Assembly (NCBI GenBank): GCA_026394025.1
Contig: JAPKZC010000444.1
Span: forward strand, 1-6,066
Reading direction: 5' to 3'
Source of the DNA: Candidatus Solibacter sp.
Lineage (GTDB): Bacteria > Acidobacteriota > Terriglobia > Bryobacterales > Bryobacteraceae
Length of the DNA stretch: 6,066 nucleotides
A program made the translations under genes and the position numbers. The notes beneath the pieces are model-generated. The model did not search any database and was not told the origin of the DNA. It saw nothing but the letters and a program-made list of their open reading frames with translations. This document shows positions 1 to 5,439 of this stretch, piece by piece (the stretch's first letter is position 1; the number at the start of each line of letters is the position of its first letter).

Positions 1-123
1 TTCGTCCGACGGGATATCCAAACGCGATACCACTTGCGCCGCTTTCTGGGCCGACATGCTGAGACGGACTTCCTCCGCTTTCTTCTCCAGGATCTTGCGG
101 TAGGCGGATGTCTTCGGTTTCAT
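1..123 (-). CDS. N-terminus of a DksA/TraR-like regulator (partial, cut by window edge)
   Basis: Only the first 41 residues are present: an ATG at 123-121 opens MKPKTSAYRKILEKKAEEVR and the frame runs off the left edge without a stop. The visible part is a charged, probably helical segment (YRKILEKKAEEVRLSM) followed by AAQVVSRLDIPSDE. This resembles the N-terminal coiled-coil start of DksA/TraR zinc-finger proteins, which bind the RNA polymerase secondary channel. The diagnostic zinc-finger cysteines would lie outside the window, so the family call is an inference. The gene has its own well-formed promoter about 110 bases upstream and a modest purine-rich ribosome site (GAGAGTG) just before the ATG. 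It is separated from etfA by 216 bases and is probably an independent transcript. Confidence 0.5.
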   Translation of the reverse strand, partial: MKPKTSAYRKILEKKAEEVRLSMSAQKAAQVVSRLDIPSDE

Positions 124-182
124 ATTCACTCTCGATAAGTACGTTAATGCGAATTAGTCCAGATGGGTAAGACGTAGAGCCA

Positions 183-208
183 CCTTCGAAAGTTGCAAAG
201 GTCGAAGG
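183..208 (-). other. Perfect 7-bp inverted repeat in the leader of the DksA-like gene
   Basis: CCTTCGA (183-189) and TCGAAGG (202-208) are exact reverse complements around a 12-base loop. The dyad lies in the ~105-base leader between the promoter and the start codon at 123. It could form an mRNA hairpin or be a protein site. There is no T-tract after it, so it is not a simple terminator. No known regulatory RNA family was recognised. Confidence 0.35.
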
Positions 209-233
209 GGGGCTTTGCTGAAGCGGATTGAAA

Positions 234-263
234 AGTATACCTTTGCGCGGGTCTAAATGTCAA
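234..263 (-). promoter_or_regulatory. Sigma70-like promoter for the DksA-like gene
   Basis: Read on the minus strand, a perfect -35 box TTGACA (263-258) is followed by an 18-base spacer and a -10 box TATACT (239-234, five of six consensus bases). Transcription would begin near 227 and run into the gene starting at 123. It is the best promoter match noticed in the window. A dyad overlaps the -35 box (see separate entry). Confidence 0.7.
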
Positions 264-272
264 TTTCAGACC
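250..272. promoter_or_regulatory. Dyad overlapping the -35 box, candidate operator
   Basis: On the plus strand GGTCTAAAT (250-258) faces ATTTCAGACC (263-272) across the four bases GTCA. Nine pairs form, with one unpaired C at 267. The centre of the dyad is the TTGACA -35 element, so a dimeric repressor bound here would block RNA polymerase. No regulator family can be named from the sequence. Confidence 0.4.
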
Positions 273-339
273 GCAATTTACAAAACCTTACAAGGTACTT
301 GGTGAGATAGGCGGTTCCGGGCCGTGCCTGCCTGCGTGT

Positions 340-1314
340 CTATTTCGGCTTCTTGAGCGCTTCGATCAATTCCGGCACCACTTGAAACAGGTCGCCGACA
401 ATCCCGTAGTCCGCCACTTCGAATATGGGCGCATTCGGATCCTTATTGATGGCGACGATCGTGCGCGACCCCTTCATCCCCACCAGGTGCTGAATCGCAC
501 CCGAGATGCCGATGGCCATGTACATCTTGGGACCCACGGTTTGTCCCGAGCTGCCCACCTGGCGCTCCATCGGCAGCCAGCCGGCATCGCAGATCGGCCG
601 CGACGCCGCCAGTTCGGCGCCCATCGCGTGGGCCAGTTCCTGGACGAGCCCGATATTTTCCGCTTCCTTGATGCCGCGCCCCACCGCCACGATCAGCTCC
701 GCGGCACTCAGATCCACCGCCCGCGCCGATTCCCGGAATCGCTCCGCCGGCCTCGTACGTACATCCCCAGCCGCGATCGCCGGCGTGAACTTCTCCACCC
801 CCGCTGAGCCCTCCACAATTTGGTCTGCGCGATACGCCCCCGCCTGTAGGGAAGCGAAGTGGGGCGCGGCGCCGGTGAACCGCACGTCGGCATTCACTTT
901 GCCCTGGAACATCTGGCGCACCAGCACCAGCCCGCCCCCATCCACGCGATGCGCCACCACATCGCTCACCGCCACCGTGCCCAGGGCCGTCGCCAGCTTG
1001 GGCAGAAAATCGCGGACCTGGTAGGTGTGCGGCAGCAGTACGTACTCCGGCTTCACCTCTGCCACCAACTGCCTCAGTGCCGAGGTGTAACCGTCCGGCG
1101 TGTACTCCTTCAGCAGTTCGTGTTCTACCAGGAATACCTTTTCCAGTTGCTTGCCCGCAAGTTCCCCCGCCAGCGCCTCCACGCCCTGTCCCAGCACGGC
1201 CGCGCCGGCGGTTGTTTTGAGTTCCTTCGCCAGTTGTTGAGCCGCCGCCAGGGTTTCAAACGACATGCGGTTCCAGGCGCCACCACGCTGCTCCATCACG
1301 GTCAGGATGCTCAT
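340..1314 (-). CDS. etfA: Electron transfer flavoprotein, alpha subunit (EtfA)
   Basis: 324 residues, full length for the family. EtfA binds FAD and, with EtfB, carries electrons from acyl-CoA dehydrogenases and related flavoenzymes to the quinone pool in the cytoplasm. The N-terminal ETF domain (about 1-190) is followed by the highly conserved FAD domain: VGRGIK at 211-216, GSSGQTVGP at 254-262, GISGAIQH at 269-276, AINKDPNAPIF at 288-298 and ADYGIVGD at 301-308. The ATG at 1314-1312 overlaps the TGA of etfB in an ATGA arrangement, which points to translational coupling and a stoichiometric heterodimer. The stop is TAG at 342-340. This gene is intact, although its partner etfB is disrupted. 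No obvious terminator follows. Confidence 0.95.
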   Translation of the reverse strand: MSILTVMEQRGGAWNRMSFETLAAAQQLAKELKTTAGAAVLGQGVEALAGELAGKQLEKVFLVEHELLKEYTPDGYTSALRQLVAEVKPEYVLLPHTYQVRDFLPKLATALGTVAVSDVVAHRVDGGGLVLVRQMFQGKVNADVRFTGAAPHFASLQAGAYRADQIVEGSAGVEKFTPAIAAGDVRTRPAERFRESARAVDLSAAELIVAVGRGIKEAENIGLVQELAHAMGAELAASRPICDAGWLPMERQVGSSGQTVGPKMYMAIGISGAIQHLVGMKGSRTIVAINKDPNAPIFEVADYGIVGDLFQVVPELIEALKKPK

Positions 1315-2109
1315 ATGACGCGCGCCTCGAACCTGAGTTTTTCCACCAGCCTGGCCGCCGCTTCCTTGGCGTTGCCCTCGAAAAGCTGGGTATGCTTGGC
1401 CCGCTCCGGCAGGTACACGCGCTCCAGGCGTATGCTCGCCACTGGCGCGTCCCCGCTCAACTCCGCCGGCGTCAGGCGCTTGACCTCTTTTGTCTTGGCC
1501 TTCTTGATCCCCATCAGCGTGGCGTAACGCAGCCTGCTGATGCCCGATTGAATCGCCAGCAGCGCCGGCAGCGGCATCTCCACGTGCTGGAACCAGCCGT
1601 CCTCCAATTCGCGCTTTACGCGGATTCCGCTATCCAGCTTCTCCACCTCCATGATCAGCGTGGCGTGCGGCAGTCCGAGCAGCTCCGCCAGAATCGGACC
1701 GGTCTGCCCGTATCCTAGATCGTCGCTTTGCAGGCCCGTCAGTACCAGGTCCGGAGCTTCCGCCCTTAGCGCCGCCGCCATCAGCCGCGCCGCCGCCAGC
1801 GGGTCGTATGCGCCAGGGTCTTCGGCCTCGATATCTGGCGCGATTTCAAACGCGCCATCCGGCCCGTGGGAACGATGGTAGAAACGCCCGCGTTCTACGA
1901 GTACCTCTCGGGGCGCCTGAACCTGGAGCTGACCGCGCGGCTTCTCCGCCATGCTTCTCTTTCAGTTGCAGGCCTGCTTCCAGGGCATACGCATCTGGCT
2001 CGTTGATCTCATGCGTGAGGTCCTCTTCCGCAATCCCGCGGCCCGACGAGGCGATCTTCAGTTGCGAGTCCCGCGCCGGAACCTGTTTGATCGCCACCAG
2101 AATCTTCAT
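1311..2109 (-). pseudogene. etfB: Electron transfer flavoprotein beta subunit (EtfB), disrupted by an internal replaced segment
   Basis: The N-terminal part starts with ATG at 2109-2107 (MKILVAIKQVPARDSQLKIA) and is typical EtfB through ALEAGLQLKEKHGGE, ending near 1942; this frame then runs into nonsense and stops at 1846. A second frame resumes EtfB at about 1832 (IEAEDPGAYDPLAAARLMAA) and continues to TGA at 1311. It includes the AMP-binding GLQSDDLGYGQTGPILAELLG-like stretch and a good match to the PROSITE ETF-beta signature (VKRELEDG..Q.V....PALLA). The two halves are in different frames, and the expected middle block (consensus GP.......R.ALA.GAD, which contacts nucleotide) is missing in all three frames. 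The intervening bases instead encode part of an ABC ATPase on the plus strand. Length between the conserved flanks (148 bases) is close to that of an intact gene (~45 codons), so this is replacement rather than simple insertion. As written, no working EtfB can be made; an assembly or library chimera is the alternative. Confidence 0.85.
1812..1949 (+). pseudogene. Inverted fragment of an ABC-2-type transporter ATP-binding protein inside etfB
   Basis: Plus-strand translation gives ARVFGLDIWRDFKRAIRPVG, then TMVETPAFYEYLSGRLNLEL and TARLLR. This matches the region between Walker A and the signature motif of ABC-2 / drug- or bacitracin-type exporter ATPases, where family members read roughly VFGLD.R...KRAIR.VGAMVETPAFYPYLSGRENL.LLARL. 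There is no Walker A, signature motif, Walker B, start or stop around it, so it is only about 46 codons of a gene. It lies antisense to etfB and exactly fills the place where EtfB homology is lost. The same bases read in the etfB direction give no recognisable protein. No intact copy of such an ATPase occurs elsewhere in the window. Confidence 0.75.
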
Positions 2110-2138
2110 AGAATCACCGAATATCGCAAGCCGATACT

Positions 2139-2210
2139 GTGCTCTCTGTGCGTTCTCAGGTTCGACTTGCTTGCTTATCTCTGCGCTTATCTCTGCGTCT
2201 CTGCGGTGAA
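2139..2210 (-). repeat. GCAGAGA-rich dispersed-type repeat between fabF and etfB
   Basis: Minus-strand reading shows CACCGCAGAGACGCAGAGAT, then two exact tandem copies of GCAGAGATAAGC (2196-2185 and 2184-2173), and further on GAACGCACAGAGAGCACAG near 2157-2139. This style of ACCGCAGAGACGCAGAG repeat is, to my knowledge, scattered through intergenic regions of several environmental bacterial phyla; I cannot search here. The repeat begins inside the fabF reading frame and supplies its final residues and stop codon, then extends into the 77-base fabF-etfB gap. Confidence 0.6.
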
Positions 2211-3470
2211 GTCGCCTTCTCGTTTGGTCCCGGCTTCGTAGCGCTTGAAAATCAGGCAGCCGTTGGTCCCGCCAAAGCCGAAACTGTTCGACAGCGCATG
2301 GTCGATCTTCATCGGCCGCGCCTGGTTCGGCACGTAATCCAGATCGCAGTCCGCGTCCGGACATTCGTGGTTCACCGTCGCCGGCGCCACCTGATCGCGA
2401 ATCGCCAGCACCGTGATGCCCGCCTCGATTCCGCCCGCGCCCCCCAGCAGGTGCCCGGTCATCGACTTGGTCGAACTCACCGCCACCTTGTAGGCGTGTT
2501 CGCCGAACGCGCGCTTGATCGCCATCGTCTCCGCCCGGTCGCCCACATCGGTCGACGTGCCGTGCGCGTTGATGTAATCCACCTGCTCGGGAACCAGTTT
2601 GGCGTCTTTGAGCGCGTTCCGCATCACGCGGAATGCCCCGTCGCCGTCCGGCGGCGGCGCCGTCACGTGGAACGCATCCGCGCTCATCCCGTAACCCACC
2701 AGTTCCGCCAGTATCCTCGCTCCCCGCGCCTTGGCGAATTCCAGTTCCTCAATCACCAGAATTCCCGCCCCTTCTCCCACCACGAAGCCGTCCCGATCCT
2801 TGTCCCACGGCCGCGACGCCCGCAGCGGCTCGTCATTGCGCGTGGAGAGCGCCCGCATCGCCGCAAACCCGCCGATGCCCATCGGCGTAACCGCCGCCTC
2901 CGTGCCGCCGCAGATCATCGCGATTGCGTCGCCCCGCTGGATCATGCGGAACGAGTCCCCAATCGAGTGCGCGCTCGTCGTGCACGCCGTCGCCGTCGCC
3001 GAATTCGGCCCCTTTGCCCCGCTCTTGATCGATACGTACCCGGACGCCAGATTGATGATCGTCGCAGGTATGAAAAAGGGCGAAATCCGCCGCGGCCCGT
3101 GTTCCAGAAGCGTCTGATGCTCCCGCTCGATCACTTCAAAGCCGCCGATCCCGCTGCCGATGTAGACACCCACTTCTTCGGCGATCTCCGGCGTCACCTT
3201 CAATCCCGAATCCTTTAGGGCGAAATCCGCCGCCGCGATGGCGAACTGGATGAACCGCCCCATCTTCTTGATCTCTTTCTTCTCGATATAGTTGCCCGGA
3301 TCGAAACCTTTCACTTCTCCGGCAATCCTGCAGGAAAATGCCGCGGCGTCAAACGCCGTTATCCCCGCGATGCCGCTCTTGGATGCCAGAATGGCCCCCC
3401 AAGACAGTTCCGTTCCAATCCCCAGCGGCGTCAGCAATCCGACGCCGGTCACTACGACTCTTCGTGACAA
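2187..3470 (-). CDS. fabF: Beta-ketoacyl-ACP synthase II (KAS II, FabF)
   Basis: 427 residues; condenses malonyl-ACP with acyl-ACP in each elongation cycle of type II fatty acid synthesis (cytosolic dimer). The thiolase-fold catalytic residues fall at the E. coli FabF positions: Cys163 in ATACTTSAHS, His303 in NAHGTSTD, Lys335 in STKSMTGH and His340 in GHLLGGAGG; the C-terminal NSFGFGGTNG loop is at 395-404. The start is TTG (3470-3468), chosen because MSRRVVVTGVGLLTPLG is the normal family start and GGGGAG lies 7 bases upstream. It begins 27 bases after the acpP stop, so the two are almost certainly co-transcribed. The usual protein ends near residue 411; here about 16 extra residues (YEAGTKREGDFTAETQR) follow, and the last seven or so are the translation of the adjacent GCAGAGA repeat, with the TAA inside the repeat. 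Confidence 0.96.
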   Translation of the reverse strand: MSRRVVVTGVGLLTPLGIGTELSWGAILASKSGIAGITAFDAAAFSCRIAGEVKGFDPGNYIEKKEIKKMGRFIQFAIAAADFALKDSGLKVTPEIAEEVGVYIGSGIGGFEVIEREHQTLLEHGPRRISPFFIPATIINLASGYVSIKSGAKGPNSATATACTTSAHSIGDSFRMIQRGDAIAMICGGTEAAVTPMGIGGFAAMRALSTRNDEPLRASRPWDKDRDGFVVGEGAGILVIEELEFAKARGARILAELVGYGMSADAFHVTAPPPDGDGAFRVMRNALKDAKLVPEQVDYINAHGTSTDVGDRAETMAIKRAFGEHAYKVAVSSTKSMTGHLLGGAGGIEAGITVLAIRDQVAPATVNHECPDADCDLDYVPNQARPMKIDHALSNSFGFGGTNGCLIFKRYEAGTKREGDFTAETQR

Positions 3471-3497
3471 AACTCTTCTCCCCGGTACGGCCTGCGA

Positions 3498-3737
3498 CTA
3501 TTTCTTGGTAGTCTTGCCTTCGATGTATTCAACCGCGTCTTTCACCGTGGTGATCTTCTCGGCATCTTCGTCCGGGATCTCCAGCTCGAACGCTTCTTCA
3601 AAAGCCATTACGAGTTCGACGATATCAAGCGAATCGGCACCGAGATCGTCCACGAAGGATGCGTTGCTATCCACCTGGCTCTCATCGACGCCCAGTTGCT
3701 CGACAATAATCTGCTTCACCTTTTGCTCAACTGCCAT
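3498..3737 (-). CDS. acpP: Acyl carrier protein (ACP)
   Basis: 79 residues, acidic, full length. Carries growing acyl chains on a 4'-phosphopantetheine arm attached to Ser36 of the canonical DLGADSLDIVELVMAFEE motif (31-48). Helices I (2-15), II (36-50) and the C-terminal helix TTVKDAVEYIEG are recognisable. The ATG at 3737-3735 is preceded by a strong AGGAGG about 4 bases upstream. The next gene is fabF, the common acpP-fabF order of bacterial fab operons; fabD/fabG/fabH are not upstream here, where a toxin-antitoxin pair sits instead. The stop is TAG at 3500-3498. Confidence 0.97.
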   Translation of the reverse strand: MAVEQKVKQIIVEQLGVDESQVDSNASFVDDLGADSLDIVELVMAFEEAFELEIPDEDAEKITTVKDAVEYIEGKTTKK

Positions 3738-3767
3738 GATTCCTCCTGGGATTATGTGAACGCGTTG

Positions 3768-3797
3768 ATTTTAGCTACCTTCGCGGAGTTTCCGCAA
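3768..3797 (-). promoter_or_regulatory. Candidate promoter for acpP-fabF
   Basis: On the minus strand TTGCGG (3797-3792) and TAAAAT (3773-3768, five of six consensus bases) are separated by 18 bases. Transcription would start about 25-30 bases before the acpP ATG at 3737. The -35 match is weak, but no better pair was found between acpP and the upstream DUF5615 gene. A small dyad GCGGA/TCCGC lies across the -35 and spacer. Confidence 0.45.
3783..3795. promoter_or_regulatory. Short dyad in the acpP promoter
   Basis: GCGGA (3783-3787) and TCCGC (3791-3795) are exact reverse complements around GTT. The dyad overlaps the inner part of the -35 box and the spacer of the candidate acpP promoter, a position suited to an operator. 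It is only 5 bp per arm and could be chance in GC-rich DNA. Confidence 0.25.
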
Positions 3798-3850
3798 GTC
3801 GCTCGATTGTGCCCAGCCCCCCATTCTGCCATATCCCCGCGAATCCTGCC

Positions 3851-3897
3851 TGAGAGAGTGCCCGCGAAGGGCCAACCGGGCGGGCGGAACCATCTCA
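3851..3897. repeat. Nested inverted repeat downstream of the DUF5615 gene
   Basis: An outer pair TGAGA (3851-3855) / TCTCA (3893-3897) encloses an inner pair GCCCGC (3860-3865) / GCGGGC (3880-3885) with a 14-base loop. It starts at the DUF5615 stop codon (TGA at 3897-3895), so it may fold at the 3' end of the adk/toxin-antitoxin transcript and act as a barrier or weak terminator. No T-run follows on either strand. The plus-strand bases GAGAGAGTGCCC..GAAGGGCCAACC vaguely recall a glycine aptamer, discussed under findings. Confidence 0.35.
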
Positions 3898-4251
3898 CCG
3901 GAGGGGCAGATACACAATCCTGTCAAGCCACTCTTCCGCCCGGGATGCCGCCCACACGAGAAGCAGCCACTCGACGATTTCGCCGGTGTCGCTCCGCTGG
4001 GGAACAATGAATAATCCTGGACTTACCTTCCCCGCTGCCAGACGCTCTCGGACATGGCGGGTCATGGTGCGCCGGTCGTGAGTGATCAGGATGCGGTCCT
4101 GTTGAGCGGCAAGTTCGAGAAGGGCCGGATCTTTCGTTCCTCGCAAAGCGGTGACCTTCACGTCGAGGATGTCGATAGCCGGTTCACGCTGGCGCAATGC
4201 ATCGACGATGTCGGCGTCGAGGTCCTCATCCGCCAGGAAGCGGACACTCAC
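3895..4251 (-). CDS. DUF5615 PIN-like protein, putative toxin
   Basis: 118 residues beginning MSVRFLADEDLDADIVDALR. The family has a PIN-like fold and is predicted to be a nuclease toxin. Conserved acids are visible: Asp8-Glu9-Asp10 in LADEDLD, Asp41 in GTKDPALLELAAQ and Asp58 in RILITHDR, the typical spacing for DUF5615 proteins, followed by a GLFIVPQ strand at 79-85. The start is GTG (4251-4249), overlapping the TGA of the DUF433 gene by four bases (GTGA), so expression is coupled with the upstream putative antitoxin. The stop is TGA at 3897-3895. Toxicity is a family-based inference; no substrate is known to me. Confidence 0.85.
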   Translation of the reverse strand: MSVRFLADEDLDADIVDALRQREPAIDILDVKVTALRGTKDPALLELAAQQDRILITHDRRTMTRHVRERLAAGKVSPGLFIVPQRSDTGEIVEWLLLVWAASRAEEWLDRIVYLPLR

Positions 4252-4574
4252 GCGCGTTTCAAACCCATCTGTCGCCGGGCGGCTTCCAGCCGGCCAAAGA
4301 GTTCGGGATTCGTCTGGCTCAGCGCCACCCGCGATCGCTCGAGTTCACGCTCGCCCTGGGCGATGTACTCGCGGATCGTTTCTTCGTTCTCCAGGTAATA
4401 GGCAATCGAACCGTACACCTGCGAGAGCTTCAGCGTCGAAAACGATTGGACGATTTTTTCCGGAGATGCGCCTTGCTGGAAACGAATCACCACGGAGTCC
4501 AGCGATACGCCGGTTCCCGCGACACAGAGACCGCCATCTCGCTCTTCGATATAGGGAGAATAGGGGTACGCCAC
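4248..4574 (-). CDS. DUF433 protein, putative antitoxin of the DUF433/DUF5615 pair
   Basis: 108 residues. DUF433 proteins are small winged-helix DNA-binding antitoxin-like proteins. The characteristic pattern is visible: SPYIEERDGGLCVAGTGVSLDSVV (6-29), then FQQGASPEKIVQSFSTLKLSQVYGSIAYYLENEETIREYI (32-71). This is the I..tRVsv..Vv..f..G.spEeI...fp.ltl..V..al.YYl.n arrangement of the family. A C-terminal helical tail follows. The GTG start at 4574-4572 was chosen because AGGAG lies 5 bases upstream and the homologous region begins just after it; a longer frame upstream is only an extension through the adk end. It lies 88 bases after adk and overlaps the toxin gene by 4 bases. Confidence 0.85.
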   Translation of the reverse strand: MAYPYSPYIEERDGGLCVAGTGVSLDSVVIRFQQGASPEKIVQSFSTLKLSQVYGSIAYYLENEETIREYIAQGERELERSRVALSQTNPELFGRLEAARRQMGLKRA

Positions 4575-4662
4575 AACCGCTCCTGACCCCAGTCTAGCAC
4601 CGGCCAGCGCCCTGTCCCGCTGTCGGGCACCGCCTTGCCCTCGAACTTTAGAAGCGGCGCGC

Positions 4663-5328
4663 TTACCCCACGCCAACCGCGCTGTAGACTTCCAGGACCA
4701 CGCGTTCCACCGCCTGGGCCACCGCGTCCGCCGGCCGCGTGCCATCCACACTGCGCACCACCGAGGGGCCAAACCACTTCAGTATCGGTCCGGTCAGCTC
4801 CTCGTAGGCGCGCAACCGCCGCCGCACCACGTCTTCACGGTCATCCTCGCGGGTCAGCAGGGCGGCGCCATCCTGGTCGCACACCCCCGCAACCCGCGGT
4901 GGTTGCAAGATCGCGTTGTAAATGTGCTTGCACTCGGGACACTGGCGCCGCGCGGTAAGCCTGGTCACCAGCGCCTCATCCGGTACGTCCAGGTGAATCA
5001 CCACCGGTAGCGGCAGTCCCCGCTCCCGCAGAAGGGCCGAAAACGTGATCGCCTGCGGCACCGTGCGCGGGTAGCCATCCAGCAGAAACCCGTCCTTGCA
5101 ATCCGGCCGCGCAATCCGGTTGGCGACGATTCCGTTGACCAGTTCATCGCTCACCAGCCCGCCGCTGGCCAGGATTGCACAAGCGGCATTACCCAGTTCC
5201 GTACCGGCTTTGCACTCGGCGCGGAACATCTCCCCGGTCGAAATTGCGGGAATCTGGAATCGTTCCGCCAGATAGACAGCCTGCGTACCCTTGCCACAAC
5301 CCGGGGGTCCAAACAACAATAAAATCAC
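4663..5328 (-). CDS. adk: Adenylate kinase with zinc-type LID
   Basis: 221 residues from GTG. Catalyses ATP + AMP = 2 ADP in the cytoplasm. P-loop GPPGCGKGT at 7-15, AMP-site STGEMFR at 30-36, DGYPRTVPQA at 84-93, and LID-side DREDVVRRRLRAYEE at 163-177. The LID carries the structural zinc set Cys130, Cys133, Cys150 and Asp153 (CPEC...CDQD), the C3D set of Bacillus subtilis Adk at the same residue numbers. Start choice: an in-frame ATG at 5340 would add four residues, but the only good ribosome site (GGAGG, 5337-5333) lies inside that extension and 5 bases before the GTG, and family members begin directly with MILLLFGPPG. It is not in the usual ribosomal-protein/secY setting. The stop is TAA at 4665-4663. 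Confidence 0.93.
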   Translation of the reverse strand: MILLLFGPPGCGKGTQAVYLAERFQIPAISTGEMFRAECKAGTELGNAACAILASGGLVSDELVNGIVANRIARPDCKDGFLLDGYPRTVPQAITFSALLRERGLPLPVVIHLDVPDEALVTRLTARRQCPECKHIYNAILQPPRVAGVCDQDGAALLTREDDREDVVRRRLRAYEELTGPILKWFGPSVVRSVDGTRPADAVAQAVERVVLEVYSAVGVG

Positions 5329-5410
5329 AAAAACCTCCATGCGACCCGCGCCAGTCCGGCAAAATAAGAATTAAAGCCATTAAGGTAAATATATCTGCGA
5401 GTCTGAATTA

Positions 5411-5439
5411 AGCCTAGCGGTAACCGGCGCTTTCGTCAA
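5411..5439 (-). promoter_or_regulatory. Promoter upstream of adk
   Basis: On the minus strand TTGACG (5439-5434, five of six consensus bases) and TAGGCT (5416-5411) are separated by the ideal 17 bases. The start point would be near 5404, giving an AT-rich leader of about 75 bases before the adk GTG at 5328. The -35 box overlaps the stop codon of the small upstream ORF (TGA at 5438-5436). Confidence 0.55.

Noticed and set aside
282..296. Possible terminator after etfA (ACCTTGTAAGGT followed by TTTTG on the minus strand)
   Set aside because: The stem is only four base pairs with a four-base loop and a short T-run, too weak to call a terminator.
859..1527. Plus-strand ORF of 222 codons opposite etfA
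   Set aside because: Composition (Gln, Arg, His, Leu) is typical of an antisense frame. It spans the etfA/etfB junction and matches no family I recognise.
1311..1952. A 213-residue ORF that could be annotated as a complete, short EtfB
   Set aside because: Its first ~40 residues are the antisense of an ABC ATPase fragment and do not resemble EtfB. The true EtfB N-terminus lies in another frame starting at 2109.
2141..2215. CRISPR array at the GCAGAGA repeats
   Set aside because: The units are 7-12 bases and back to back or irregular, without 23-40 base repeats or uniform spacers, and no cas gene is nearby.
2139..3218. Long plus-strand ORF of 359 codons opposite fabF
   Set aside because: It is the antisense shadow of fabF in GC-rich DNA. 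It is rich in Arg/His/Pro with no recognisable domain, while fabF has all its catalytic residues.
4575..4620. Promoter directly before the DUF433 gene (GGGACA, 16 bases, TAGACT)
   Set aside because: Both boxes are poor, and the start point would fall on the ribosome-binding site, leaving almost no leader. Read-through from adk is as likely.
4625..4640. Small hairpin GGGCA/TGCCC between adk and the DUF433 gene
   Set aside because: Five base pairs without a T-tract in GC-rich DNA; likely chance and not a terminator.
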